Shown one piece after another: positions 38,941-48,794 of a DNA stretch of 64,000 nt. The DNA is from Albidovulum sp. (GTDB lineage: Bacteria > Pseudomonadota > Alphaproteobacteria > Rhodobacterales > Rhodobacteraceae). Under the pieces are notes generated by a model that saw only the letters and a program-made list of their open reading frames with translations, was not told where the DNA came from and ran no database searches. The translations under genes and the position numbers were made by a program. The stretch is from the NCBI GenBank assembly GCA_020637635.1, contig JACKKB010000012.1, positions 1 through 64,000 on the forward strand. Reading direction: 5' to 3'. Within the stretch, counting starts at the first letter, position 1. Every line of letters begins with the position of its first letter.

Positions 38941-39582
38941 TCAGCCGGTGCCGGCGAAGCCGAGAAGGATGAGCGCCTGCCCCACCCAGTAGGCCGGCCA
39001 GAGCAGGAGGGCGAGCAGGCGCCGGCGCCCGGCATCGCCGATGACGAAGCGTTCGAGCGCGAGCAGGAGATCGGAGAGGACGAAGAGACCCGCCCCGGCA
39101 ACCGCAAGCCCTCGCTCGGAGGGCAGCGTGAGCGCGGCCAGGGCCATCACCAGGATGACTGCCACGTAGAGCCGCACCGCCCCGCGCAGGGCGCCGGCAT
39201 GCGGCGCAAGCCAGAACTCCGTCGACACGCCCAGCGCAACAAGTGCGAGCGCGGCCGGCCAGGGGTGCGGTACCGGCAGCGGCGACTGCCAGAGAAAGAC
39301 CGCCGCATAGGCCAGATGACCAAGGGCAAAGGCCGCCACGCCGGCCAGAAAGGCTCTCTCGCCCGGCCGCGAGAGGCAGAAGTCGCCGACGGCGCCGAGC
39401 GTCAGCCCGGCGATGATCGCGGCCGGCGCAGAAGAGCCCGCCGCCGCCAGCGCGAGGAGCGCCACCGAAAGCGTCTTCACCGCCGTACGCGCCCACGAGA
39501 CCTCGTCACGGGCGGCGAAGCGGATGAGATAGACGATCGCCAGCGCCGCCGCGAGACCGATGATTCGCTCTGCCTGACCCAT
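38941..39582 (-). CDS. YhhN/TMEM86-family lysoplasmalogenase-like membrane protein
   Basis: A 213-residue protein with eight hydrophobic segments. The family motifs LGAVGDFCLSRPGERAFLAGV and FVLSDLLLALERFV place it in the YhhN family, whose characterised members cleave lysoplasmalogens or modify membrane lipids. It lies just upstream (same strand) of ftsY with an 85-base gap. The ATG at 39582 has a G-rich Shine-Dalgarno; another ATG at 39606 is possible. Confidence 0.85.
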   Translation of the reverse strand: MGQAERIIGLAAALAIVYLIRFAARDEVSWARTAVKTLSVALLALAAAGSSAPAAIIAGLTLGAVGDFCLSRPGERAFLAGVAAFALGHLAYAAVFLWQSPLPVPHPWPAALALVALGVSTEFWLAPHAGALRGAVRLYVAVILVMALAALTLPSERGLAVAGAGLFVLSDLLLALERFVIGDAGRRRLLALLLWPAYWVGQALILLGFAGTG

Positions 39583-39793
39583 CCGCCCCCCCTTCGGTTC
39601 CGCCATCGCCACAAGAACCGCCGGCGCCGGCGCCGTCAACGTTGGCTGGCATTCCGGTCGGGCTTTGCGGGAATTGGAGGGAACGCCGAGATTTCGCCAA
39701 AAACTTCCCCTATGATCGCCCGGGGCCGAGGTGGCCGAGAGGAATTTGCAGGGCCGGACCGGTGGCGGCCGGGCCTTGGGCGGGAGAGTGCGC

Positions 39794-41281
39794 GTGACGG
39801 GCCAGACGACTTCAGACGACGGCATGCTGCAGGCGATCCGCGCGGCGATGGGAACCACCGATGCCGCGCCGGACCAGAGCGCGACCGGGAATGCCGGCGG
39901 CCCCGCGCCCGACAACGGGCCCGAAAACGGGCCTGGCCGCACGCCCGGCGCGGCTGCTGCGGGTGCGCCGACTACTGGTGAGCCGACTACTGGTGCACGG
40001 CCGCAGCCGCGGCTTGCCGTCGTCGCCGGTCGTGCTGTCGATGAGACGGCGGCGGAGGCTTCGCGGGAACCGCGGGGCGGACCGCGGGCGTCTGGTGGAA
40101 CCGCCGAAGCCGATGCGGGGACCGGACCCGCGGACAGGGCAACAGCGGCGCCGCGCCGCGAAACACCGGGGCGAGGCGCGGCCCTTCGGGCCGGCGCCGC
40201 CCGGATCGCGGTCGCCGGTGGTGCGCTCTGGCGGCGCTGGCGCCCGCTCGCGCCCTTTCTCGCCGCCACGCTCGGACCGGTTCCGCTCCTTCTTCTGGCG
40301 GCCTTCGCGGGCGGGGTCTGGTCTCTCGCCGCGCTTCTGGCGATGACCGCGGTCCTGCACACGCTCGACGCGCTTGCCCTGCGCCGGGGCATCGGCCTGC
40401 CCGACACCCGGGCCGGCGAGATGGCCGACCGTCTCTCCGTGGTTCTGGCCGCGGTGCATTTCGTGCTGCTCCTCGTCGCCGTGCGTGCGCTTGCCGGCGC
40501 CGGCGGCTACGGGCTTTTCGGCTGGTTCGCGACCTTCCTCGCCTTCGGGCTCTGGTTCGGCCAGGTCTCGAATTCGAATGCGCATGAGCTCATCCACCGC
40601 AGCGACCGGCGGCTCTACCAGCTCGGGACGGCGGTCTATGTCTCGCTTCTCTTCGGTCATCACAGCTCGGCCCACCGCCTGGTGCATCACCGCTTCGTCG
40701 CCACGACCGACGATCCCAATACCGCGACCGAAGGCGAGAGCTTCTATCAGTTCGCGGCCCGTGCCTGGCCCGGCGCGCTGGTGGCGGGCTACGAGATGGA
40801 GGAGCACCGGCGCGAGGCCGCCGCAGTGAATGGCGCGCGGCCGACGAACCCGTATCTGCTCTATGCCGCGGGCTCGATCGCGGTGAGCGCGCTCATGCTC
40901 GGGCTCTACGGGTTCAGCGGGCTTTTGGTCTATGTGCTGCTCTCGGCTCATGCCCAGATCCAGCTCCTGCTGTCGGACTACGTGCAGCATTACGGGCTCC
41001 TGCGGCGCATGTTGCCCTCGGGCAATCCCGAACCCGCCGGGCCACAGCACAGCTGGGATGCGCCGCATCCGGTCTCGTCGCTGATGATGCTGAACGCTCC
41101 GCGCCATGCCGATCACCATGCCCATCCCGGGCGCCCGTTCCCCGAACTGGTGCTGTCGCCGGGGGGGATGGCGCCGCTCCTGCCCTATTCGCTGCCGGTG
41201 ATGGCGACGATCGCGCTTGTGCCCGGCGCCTGGTTCCGGATCATGGATCCGCGGCTGCGCGGGCTGCGAAGATCCGCCTGA
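39794..41281 (+). CDS. AlkB-type membrane hydroxylase (alkane 1-monooxygenase-like)
   Basis: The C-terminal 330 residues have the integral-membrane non-haem di-iron layout: five or six helices and the histidine boxes NAHELIHR, SSAHRLVHH, DYVQHYGL and NAPRHADHHAH. These differ from canonical AlkB (usually HELxHK, EHxxGHH, NYxEHYG, LQRHSDHHA), so the substrate may not be an alkane. About 140 residues of Ala/Pro/Thr-rich low-complexity sequence precede it. The start is uncertain: GTG 39794 has GGGAG seven bases upstream, GTG 39731 or 39788 are alternatives, and a shorter protein starting further in is possible. No rubredoxin or AlkS is adjacent. Confidence 0.78.
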   Translation: MTGQTTSDDGMLQAIRAAMGTTDAAPDQSATGNAGGPAPDNGPENGPGRTPGAAAAGAPTTGEPTTGARPQPRLAVVAGRAVDETAAEASREPRGGPRASGGTAEADAGTGPADRATAAPRRETPGRGAALRAGAARIAVAGGALWRRWRPLAPFLAATLGPVPLLLLAAFAGGVWSLAALLAMTAVLHTLDALALRRGIGLPDTRAGEMADRLSVVLAAVHFVLLLVAVRALAGAGGYGLFGWFATFLAFGLWFGQVSNSNAHELIHRSDRRLYQLGTAVYVSLLFGHHSSAHRLVHHRFVATTDDPNTATEGESFYQFAARAWPGALVAGYEMEEHRREAAAVNGARPTNPYLLYAAGSIAVSALMLGLYGFSGLLVYVLLSAHAQIQLLLSDYVQHYGLLRRMLPSGNPEPAGPQHSWDAPHPVSSLMMLNAPRHADHHAHPGRPFPELVLSPGGMAPLLPYSLPVMATIALVPGAWFRIMDPRLRGLRRSA

Positions 41282-41366
41282 TCGCGCAGAGGTGAGCGGC
41301 CGTGGCTGGCCGCGATGCCACGCCTCTGGCATTCTGCTGCGGCGCCCTGCCACGAAAGGACCCCGG

Positions 41367-41789
41367 ATGCGTGCCCTGACTTCGACGGCTGCCCTTGTTG
41401 CCCCGCTCCTCATCTTCGGCGCCGTCGCCGCGGCGGCGGCGGAAACCGGGCATGTGCTCAGCGCCGAGGAGTTCGATGCGGCCACCGTGGGTCGCACGCT
41501 CTACTACAACTCCGGCGGGCAACCCTATGGTGTCGAACAATACCTTCCCGGCCGAAAGGTGATCTGGGCGTTTCTGGGCGACGATTGCAAGAAGGGCGAA
41601 TGGTACGAGGAGGCGGGCAACATCTGCTTTGTCTACGAGGACAATCCGGCGCCGCAGTGCTGGACCTTCTATCAGGGCGCCGGCGGGCTCGTGGCGCGCT
41701 TTCTCGGCGATCCGTCCGGCCTGCCGCTGGTCGCGGTCGAGCAGAGCCCGGAGGCGATGGCCTGCCTCGGGCCGAACGTCGGGGTCTGA
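41367..41789 (+). CDS. Small secreted protein with paired cysteines, unknown function
   Basis: A 140-residue exported protein with a signal peptide (about 1-25). The mature domain is compact, with GDDCKKGEWYEEAGNICFVY and PQCWTFY containing three cysteines and many aromatics. It could be a small periplasmic domain of the DUF995 type, but I cannot be sure. It follows the AlkB-like gene in the same direction after 85 bases and ends before a strong hairpin. Confidence 0.65.
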   Translation: MRALTSTAALVAPLLIFGAVAAAAAETGHVLSAEEFDAATVGRTLYYNSGGQPYGVEQYLPGRKVIWAFLGDDCKKGEWYEEAGNICFVYEDNPAPQCWTFYQGAGGLVARFLGDPSGLPLVAVEQSPEAMACLGPNVGV

Positions 41790-41798
41790 GACCCGCGG

Positions 41799-41819
41799 CG
41801 GGAGGGCGCTGCCCTCCCG
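41799..41819. terminator. Bidirectional hairpin between the secreted protein gene and xseA
   Basis: A nine-base GC stem (41799-41807 with 41811-41819, loop GCT) lies in the 62-base convergent gap and is followed by another inverted copy of CCCTCCCGGG and then GTATTT. It can stop transcription from both sides. Confidence 0.7.
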
Positions 41820-41851
41820 GGCCCTCCCGGGGTATTTGGCAACGAAGAGGT

Positions 41852-43363
41852 CTAGAAGAGGCTGCCCTGCCCGGAGTCCCCGGGCGCCGGTTTGCGCGGC
41901 TTCGCGGCGCTGCCCGGGGTCGCCGCGAGGCGGCCGTCGGCGAATTCGATGTCGAGCGCGGTCGCGTTCTCGGCGTCGGCGCGGGTGGTCACGACGGCGC
42001 CCTCGGCGCGCACCACCGCGAAGCCGCGCCGCAGCGTCTCGGTATAGCCAAGCGACATGCGCGTCCGGTCGAGCGCCGCGAGCCGGTCGGCGAGCGCGGC
42101 GCGGTGCGACCGCTCGGCCTGGGCGAGACGGCGCGCCAGCGCGCCGAGATCGGTGCGCCGGCGCGCGGTGTCGCGCGCGGCGTCCCGGGCCAGGCGCAGG
42201 ATCGCCGGGGCGAGGCGGTTGGCGCGTTCGCCGAGGATCCGGCGTTCGCGGGCCACGAAGCCGGTAAGGAGCGAGGGTTGAAGCCGCCCGGCGATGCCGT
42301 TGAAGCCCGCGCGCTTGCGGGTGGCGGCGGCGGCCAGTGCCGGTCCGAGCCGGTCGGACCAGAGGTCGAGCCGCTGCCGCGCCGGGTCGAGGAGCGTCTC
42401 GGGCCGGCCAAGCGCGCGGGCGAGGTCGGTCAGCCTCTGGCGGCGGGCCTCGCCGCGGTGGGCGAGCGCGCGGCTGAGGCGCGCGCCCTGCTCGCCGGTC
42501 CAGGCCAGAAGTTCCAGACGCACCGGGACCGCCATCTCGGCCGCGGCCGTCGGCGTGGGCGCGCGGCGATCGGCGGCATGGTCGATGAGCGTCGTGTCGG
42601 TCTCGTGGCCGACGGCGGAGATGAGCGGGATCGCGCTTTCGGCGGCGGCGCGGACGACGCTTTCCTCGTTGAAGCCCCAGAGATCCTCGAGCGACCCGCC
42701 GCCGCGGGCGACGATGACGAGATCCGGCCGCGGCACCGGCCCGGTCCCGGGCAGGGCGTTGAAGCCACGGATCGCCGCCGTCACCTCGGTCGCGCATTTC
42801 TCGCCCTGGACGGCCACGGGCCAGATCAGCACCCGGCGCGGAAAGCGGTCACGCAGCCGGTGCAGGATATCGCGGATGACCGCGCCCGAGGGCGAGGTGA
42901 CAACGCCGATCACCTCGGGCAGGAACGGCAGGGGCCGCTTGCGGCCGGGATCGAAAAGCCCCTCGGCCGCGAGCGCCTTGCGACGTTTCTCGAGCATGAG
43001 CATGAGCGCGCCCTGCCCGGCCGGCTCGAGTTCCTCGACGATGAGCTGGTATTTGGACTGGCCGGGGAAGGTGGTGATACGGCCTGTGGCGATCACCTCC
43101 ATGCCCTCTTCGGGGCGCACGGAGAGCCGCGCCGCCTGGCCTTTCCAGCTTACCGCGGCGATGACCGAGCGATCGTCCTTGAGATCGAAATAGAGATGTC
43201 CGGAAGCCGGGCGCGAGACGCGACCGATCTCGCCGCGGACGCGGACATGGCCGAACTCGCCCTCGACGACCCGCTTCACCGCGCCGGAGATTTCCGAGAC
43301 GGTGAATTCGTGGGCATTGCCGCGCGGAGCCGCGCCGGTCGTGTCTTCGAAGAGATCGGACAT
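41852..43363 (-). CDS. xseA: Exodeoxyribonuclease VII large subunit
   Basis: The large subunit of the ssDNA-specific exonuclease VII. The 503-residue protein has the N-terminal OB-fold (about 20-115; YFDLKDDRSVIAAVSWKG), the catalytic domain with VVTSPSGAVIRDILHRL and DLVIVARGGGSLEDLWGFNEE, and long coiled-coil helices from about 280 with many Arg/Ala residues. A GHETD follows the catalytic core. No xseB is next to it. Complete. Confidence 0.96.
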   Translation of the reverse strand: MSDLFEDTTGAAPRGNAHEFTVSEISGAVKRVVEGEFGHVRVRGEIGRVSRPASGHLYFDLKDDRSVIAAVSWKGQAARLSVRPEEGMEVIATGRITTFPGQSKYQLIVEELEPAGQGALMLMLEKRRKALAAEGLFDPGRKRPLPFLPEVIGVVTSPSGAVIRDILHRLRDRFPRRVLIWPVAVQGEKCATEVTAAIRGFNALPGTGPVPRPDLVIVARGGGSLEDLWGFNEESVVRAAAESAIPLISAVGHETDTTLIDHAADRRAPTPTAAAEMAVPVRLELLAWTGEQGARLSRALAHRGEARRQRLTDLARALGRPETLLDPARQRLDLWSDRLGPALAAAATRKRAGFNGIAGRLQPSLLTGFVARERRILGERANRLAPAILRLARDAARDTARRRTDLGALARRLAQAERSHRAALADRLAALDRTRMSLGYTETLRRGFAVVRAEGAVVTTRADAENATALDIEFADGRLAATPGSAAKPRKPAPGDSGQGSLF

Positions 43364-43417
43364 GGGCGCGAGACTAGCGGCGCCCGCGGTCCGGCGCCAG
43401 AGCCGGGACCGGCCCGT

Positions 43418-44257
43418 CTAAAGAAACTGTTCGCGCGTCAGCCGCTCCTCGAGCCCGTGGCCGGGATCGAAGAGCAGGCGGTGGCCGATCGCGGGGTCCG
43501 AGCGCACCTCCACCGCCGCCACCTCGCCGGCGCTGCGGCCGTCGGCATCGGCCATCACCGGGCGCTTCTCGTAATCGAGCACATCGAAGCGGACCGTCGC
43601 GGTCGTCGGCAGCAGCGCGCCGCGCCAGCGCCGCGGCCGGAATGCCGCCATCGGCGTCAGCGCCAGCACCTCGGCGCCGATCGGCAGGATCGGCCCGTGG
43701 GCGGAATAGTTGTAGGCGGTGGAGCCGGCGGCGGTGCAGACGAGCGCGCCGTCGCAGACCAGCTCCTCGAGCCGCACCTTGCCGTTGATCGTTATCCTCA
43801 GCCGCGCCGCCTGGGGTCCCGCCCGCAGGAGCGCCACCTCATTGATGGCAAGCGCGCGATGGACGGTGCCGTCACGCCCTGTCGCGTGCATCGCCAGGGG
43901 ATGCACGACCTCTTCCTCGGCCGCCGCGAGCCGGAGCGGCAGGTCGTCCTCGGCGAACTCGTTCATGAGGAAGCCGATGGTCCCGCAGTTCATTCCGTAG
44001 ACCGGCAGGCCGAGACCCTGGGTCGCGTGCAGCGTCTGCAGCATGAAGCCGTCACCGCCGAGCGCAACGATGACGCTTGCGGCGTCGAGCGGCACGGTCC
44101 CGTAGCGCGCGACGAGCCGGCCAAGCGCGCTCAGGGCGGTCTCGCTGTCGCTCGCCATGAAGGCGATGCGGTGCGTTTCCCGCGAAGCCGGCTGTTCGGG
44201 CACGGGCGGCTCCTCGGGCACGGGCGGCTCTTCGGGCACGGGCGGCTGTTCGGGCAC
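43418..44257 (-). CDS. nadK: NAD kinase with a repeated N-terminus
   Basis: Phosphorylates NAD to NADP. The core (from about residue 30) has GGDGFMLQTLHATQ, NCGTIGFLMNEF, the NE/D element in ALAINEVALLRAG and the GSTAYNYSAHGPIL loop. The GTG at 44257 is preceded by AAAGGAGG with ideal spacing. The first 23 residues are four tandem copies of VPEQPP/VPEEPP, encoded by an 18-bp unit that itself begins with GTG, so start sites could slip. Only the first copy has a good ribosome site. Length 279, family typical except for the repeat. Confidence 0.9.
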   Translation of the reverse strand: MPEQPPVPEEPPVPEEPPVPEQPASRETHRIAFMASDSETALSALGRLVARYGTVPLDAASVIVALGGDGFMLQTLHATQGLGLPVYGMNCGTIGFLMNEFAEDDLPLRLAAAEEEVVHPLAMHATGRDGTVHRALAINEVALLRAGPQAARLRITINGKVRLEELVCDGALVCTAAGSTAYNYSAHGPILPIGAEVLALTPMAAFRPRRWRGALLPTTATVRFDVLDYEKRPVMADADGRSAGEVAAVEVRSDPAIGHRLLFDPGHGLEERLTREQFL

Positions 44258-44493
44258 GGGACCTCCTTTCCTCGCCAGGGCATTGATCCACTTCCGCGGC
44301 AGGGAAAACAAGCCCCGCCCCTCCCCTGCCCCCGGGCGCCGGGCGGGACGGAGGCGGCGGGCCGGGGCGGGCGCGACCGTTTCCGGCCGCCAGGCGGGTT
44401 TCGCACGCGCGTCAAAAGAGGTCGCAATCCGCACTTCCTGCCCCGGCGATCCTCCATTACAACCCGCCGCAGCGACGATTTCAGGAGATGCAG

Positions 44494-45789
<1,296 letters not shown>

Positions 45790-45793
45790 GCGC

Positions 45794-46165
45794 TCAACCC
45801 GGGGCGGACCAGTAGAGAAGCCCGAGCGCGAGCAGGAGACAGGCAAAGACGGCGATGCCGACGCCCGTCAGGATCTCGCGCAGGAGTGCGATCCGGCGCT
45901 CCTTGCGGCCGAGCGGCGCGAGGTAATGCGTGCAATGGCGGTGGGCCTCGGCGATCCGCCCCGCATCGAGGCGCGGCCGCAGGTGCGGCACCTGAGCCTG
46001 CGCCGAGGCCTCGGCCAGATAGGCGGCACTGCGGCGCACCCGGCGCGGCAGGAGCCGCCCGCCGCGGCGCAGCTTGGTGGTCAGATCCGCGCCGCGGATG
46101 CGCAGGCGCCGCTCCATGAGCTCGGCGACCTCGCGCGCGAGGGTATCGACATCGGCGGCAGCCAT
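45794..46165 (-). CDS. Hypothetical protein with one C-terminal membrane helix
   Basis: A 123-residue protein. A basic, helical N-terminal region (about 1-90, with many Arg, a Glu-Leu-Met-Glu-Arg-Arg patch and a cysteine/histidine-rich AEAHRHCTHYLAPLGRKERR) ends in one hydrophobic helix (about 100-119). The topology suggests an inner-membrane-anchored cytosolic protein. It is convergent with glyA with four bases between stops. The ATG is preceded by GGGAAGGGAGA. No family recognised. Confidence 0.65.
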   Translation of the reverse strand: MAAADVDTLAREVAELMERRLRIRGADLTTKLRRGGRLLPRRVRRSAAYLAEASAQAQVPHLRPRLDAGRIAEAHRHCTHYLAPLGRKERRIALLREILTGVGIAVFACLLLALGLLYWSAPG

Positions 46166-46253
46166 CCGGTTCTCCCTTCCCCCCGGCACCCTAGCCGGCG
46201 GCGCCTGCGCCCGCAATGGCGCCGGCCGGCGGCGCCGGCACGCAGACGGGCGT

Positions 46254-46289
46254 GCGCGATGGCACGCGCGATGGAACGCGCGATGGCAC
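46254..46289. repeat. 12-bp tandem repeat, three copies
   Basis: Three consecutive units of GCGCGATGGCAC (46254-46289), the middle with one changed base, lie just upstream of the esterase start. The unit is a multiple of three, but the repeat is outside the proposed coding region. Confidence 0.75.
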
Positions 46290-46324
46290 TGGCCGGGCGG
46301 GCGCACGCGCGCTATCAAGACCCC

Positions 46325-47110
46325 ATGCTGAACCGTATCGAGATGGGGGCACCGACCGGACGCCCGACGCTTCTGATCGCGCATGGGCTCTTCGGCTCGG
46401 CGCGGAACTGGGCCGCGATCCAGCGCCGGATCGCCGCCAGCCGCCCGACGGTGGCGGTCGACATGCGCAACCACGGGCTGAGCCCGCGCGCCGAGAGCCA
46501 GGGCTACGACGACATGGCGGCCGATCTGGCGGCAGTCGCCGAAGCGACCGGCGCGCCCGTCGATCTCCTCGGCCATTCGATGGGCGGCAAGGCGGCGATG
46601 CAGCTCGCGCTCACGCGCCCCGAACTGATCCGCCGGCTTGTCGTTGCCGATATCGCGCCGGTGGCCTACGGGCACAGCCAGTCGCATCTGATCGCGGCGA
46701 TGCGGACGCTCGACCTCGCCACGCTCGGGAACCGGCGCGATGCCGACACCGCGCTTTCCCGAACGATCGAGGATCCCGGGCTCAGAGCCTTCCTGTTGCA
46801 GTCGCTCGACCTGAAATCGGTGCCGCCGGCGTGGCGGCTGAACCTGGATGTGCTCGACCGCGAGATGGGGCGCATCACCGGCTGGCCGGGCACCGAGGGC
46901 CGGTTCGCGGGGCCGGCGCTTTTCGTGCTCGGGGCCGATTCGGACTATGTCCGGCCCGAACACCGCGCGCTCATCCGGGCGCTGTTCCCGCGCGCGCGGA
47001 TCGTGAAGATCCCGGGCGCCGGGCACTGGCTGCAAGCCGATGCGCCGCTGGCGTTTCAGCAAACGGTCGAGGCCTTTCTCGACGCCCCGGCGACGGGCTC
47101 AGCCGGCTGA
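46325..47110 (+). CDS. Alpha/beta hydrolase, YbfF-like esterase
   Basis: A 261-residue serine hydrolase. LLIAHGLFGSARNWAAIQRR is the oxyanion region, GHSMGGKAAMQLAL contains the nucleophile serine (about residue 83), and GADSDYV and GAGHWLQADAP contain the acid and the histidine. It is closest in form to YbfF-type acyl esterases. Its substrate is unknown. The stop overlaps the end of a small convergent membrane-protein gene by 12 bases. Confidence 0.88.
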   Translation: MLNRIEMGAPTGRPTLLIAHGLFGSARNWAAIQRRIAASRPTVAVDMRNHGLSPRAESQGYDDMAADLAAVAEATGAPVDLLGHSMGGKAAMQLALTRPELIRRLVVADIAPVAYGHSQSHLIAAMRTLDLATLGNRRDADTALSRTIEDPGLRAFLLQSLDLKSVPPAWRLNLDVLDREMGRITGWPGTEGRFAGPALFVLGADSDYVRPEHRALIRALFPRARIVKIPGAGHWLQADAPLAFQQTVEAFLDAPATGSAG

Positions 47111-47281
47111 GATCCGCCTGGCCACGATCCAGGCAACCGGCAGCGCCACGAGCGCGCCTGCCGCCGCCGCGATGAGAATCGAACGGAGGTCGAACATGTT
47201 CATGCTCAGCACCGCGATGATGGCCGAACCGGCCAGGGTCGTGCCGGCAAGCGTGTAGATGATGAAGAAGAGCCGGGTCAT
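47099..47281 (-). CDS. Small two-helix membrane protein
   Basis: A 60-residue protein with two hydrophobic helices (about 5-25 and 33-55) separated by MNMFDLR and ending in a basic ARRISAG. Short proteins of this kind in Rhodobacterales are sometimes labelled CTP synthetase because of gene neighbourhood, with no enzymatic support. Here nothing supports that. An ATG with no strong ribosome site, and a 12-base overlap with the convergent esterase. Confidence 0.65.
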   Translation of the reverse strand: MTRLFFIIYTLAGTTLAGSAIIAVLSMNMFDLRSILIAAAAGALVALPVAWIVARRISAG

Positions 47282-47354
47282 CTCCGATCCTCATGCATTG
47301 GGCGCGTTTCTCGCCGGACCCTAGCGCGGCCAACCGGAGGCGCCATGATCTGGA

Positions 47355-47675
47355 TCAGCCCGGAGGGCGCCCGCCGCAGTCGAGATCGAACCGCGCCACG
47401 CCGGTGTCGCCGGGGATCTTGGTGGTCATCGAGCCGGGAATGACCGCGCAGCCCGTCACCTCGGCCGCGGCCTCGGCCATCAGCGCAGGCACCGGGGCAC
47501 GCTCGGCCCGTGTCAGGTAGCCCATGCGCACGACCTCGACCTCGCTGCCCTGGCGGTAGACGACAAAGCGGATGCCGCCGCGCGTCACCTCGCCACGGCC
47601 CGCGCCGAACATGTCCGGCGCGGGCGAGGCGCAGGCGGAGAACAACAGAAACGGAAGAAGGGCGAGCCGTCGCAT
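47355..47675 (-). CDS. Small lipoprotein under a CtrA box
   Basis: A 106-residue lipoprotein: signal with lipobox FSAC (Cys at about 15), then an extracytoplasmic domain with two further cysteines (EVTGCAVIPGS and DLDCGGRPPG) and alternating polar/hydrophobic strands. No family recognised. The ATG at 47675 has GGAG close upstream; an in-frame ATG at 47696 exists but it lies against the CtrA site. The upstream CtrA box makes this a likely CtrA-regulon member. Confidence 0.72.
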   Translation of the reverse strand: MRRLALLPFLLFSACASPAPDMFGAGRGEVTRGGIRFVVYRQGSEVEVVRMGYLTRAERAPVPALMAEAAAEVTGCAVIPGSMTTKIPGDTGVARFDLDCGGRPPG

Positions 47676-47698
47676 GGCTCCGTCATGCCCGGCCATGC

Positions 47699-47713
47699 TT
47701 AACGGGCCGTTAA
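47699..47713 (-). promoter_or_regulatory. CtrA-binding site upstream of the small lipoprotein
   Basis: TTAA at 47699-47702 and TTAA at 47710-47713 with exactly seven bases between (CGGGCCG): a second perfect full CtrA box in this window, 24-38 bases upstream of the proposed ATG of the lipoprotein gene and facing no other gene. Confidence 0.65.
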
Positions 47714-48642
47714 CGACGCCGCGCGGAGCCGTCGATGCGAGGGCCGGGAGCGTCCGGGCGCGCCATCGCGACCCGCACATGTCGCCGAATGCCTGCGAGA
47801 TGCGGCAACATCTTGTTGATCGACCCTATCCATAGGTGTAAGGAAGGGGCACAGGTGCTACAGACGCGGTAGTGCATCAGCTGACGCTGAAGAGGCCCGG
47901 TACGATGTGCCGGGCCTCGCCTGTTCCGGGGCGATCATGGCACCGCTCCCTCCCCGCGCGATCGCCTCACACCGGGCCGCCCGGGGCGGCAACCATGAGG
48001 CGGGGACCATGAAACCGGAACCATGAGGCGGGGACCTTCAGGGCACGGGAAAAGGCGCCAGGTGCTCAGACGCGGTCTTTGCATCGTGCCTTGCGGCACA
48101 CCCTGACGCCTTCCCGTCCGCGGCGCCCTTGCGGGTTCCGCCGACTGCGACCGTTCCGGAGAACTGCCGCCCCATGCCGCTCATGTGACCGGCATGGACC
48201 GCTCGGACCCTTGCGCCGCCGTCGGGCCGGCAAAGGCCCGGAAGCCCGCCACCCAAACGGCGTTCCGGTTCCTCTGCGGCTGGTCCGGTTCCGAAGATCC
48301 GCAACCACCCACCTGGCCCCGGAGGCCTTTCGCGAACCGCCTCGGCGTTGCGACCGCTGCGATGGGTAAAAGCTCTCCCCGGCGGCCGAGTCGGGCAAGG
48401 AAATAGCACTGCAGCATGGAAATTTCCGGTGGATAAGTTGTTGAAACATCGTGTTGATTTCCTGTGGAAAACTCGAATTGTCGAGCCCCCCGCCACACTT
48501 GCGCAGGCAAAACCGGCCCCGCATCGCGACGGGCCCGATGCTGCGGGCGCAAAGGCGGAGGGCGCGGACTCCGGTTTCGCTTGAACCCCGGCGTCCGGCG
48601 CGACAAGATCGCTCCGACACCGATACCAACCGGGAGACTGAC
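47714..48642. other. Long gene-free region with one hairpin and an AT-rich patch
   Basis: I find no convincing gene in these 930 bases; the open frames on both strands lack any recognisable family or codon pattern. The stretch contains a terminator-like hairpin (47892-47918) and a short AT-richer patch near 48416-48478 with GTGGATAA- and TGTGGAAA-like words. It could hold a small RNA or be degraded sequence. Confidence 0.5.
47892..47918 (+). terminator. Hairpin, possible end of a small RNA
   Basis: A nine-base stem (47892-47900 with 47910-47918, loop of nine) lies in the gene-free region, with only a weak T-run after it. A short transcript beginning near 47840 could end here, but no promoter is convincing. 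Confidence 0.35.
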
Positions 48643-48780
48643 ATGATGCGCCTCACCCTGCCCCTCATCGCGCTGCTGGCGCTGACGGCCTGCGAGACCG
48701 TGAAGGGCGCCGGCCGCGATCTCGAGACTGCCGGCCAGGCGATCTCGAGCGAAGCCGCCGCCGCCCAGACCGACATGTGA
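48643..48780 (+). CDS. Entericidin-family small lipoprotein
   Basis: A 45-residue lipoprotein: signal with lipobox LTAC (Cys at about 17), then ETVKGAGRDLETAGQAIS, the highly conserved entericidin core. Entericidins are toxin or antidote lipoproteins implicated in stationary-phase lysis or membrane stress. Two adjacent ATGs (48643, 48646) share the site CGGGAGA. It is followed by a second small lipoprotein gene in the same direction 14 bases later. Confidence 0.85.
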   Translation: MMRLTLPLIALLALTACETVKGAGRDLETAGQAISSEAAAAQTDM

Positions 48781-48794
48781 CGGAGGCGATGGGC

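Noticed and set aside
48416..48478. AT-richer patch with DnaA-box-like words (GGTGGATAA, TGTGGAAAA, TGTTGATTT), possible replication origin
   Set aside because: None is a perfect DnaA box, no third exact site, and none of the usual origin neighbours (dnaA, hemE, parAB, gidA) is present.
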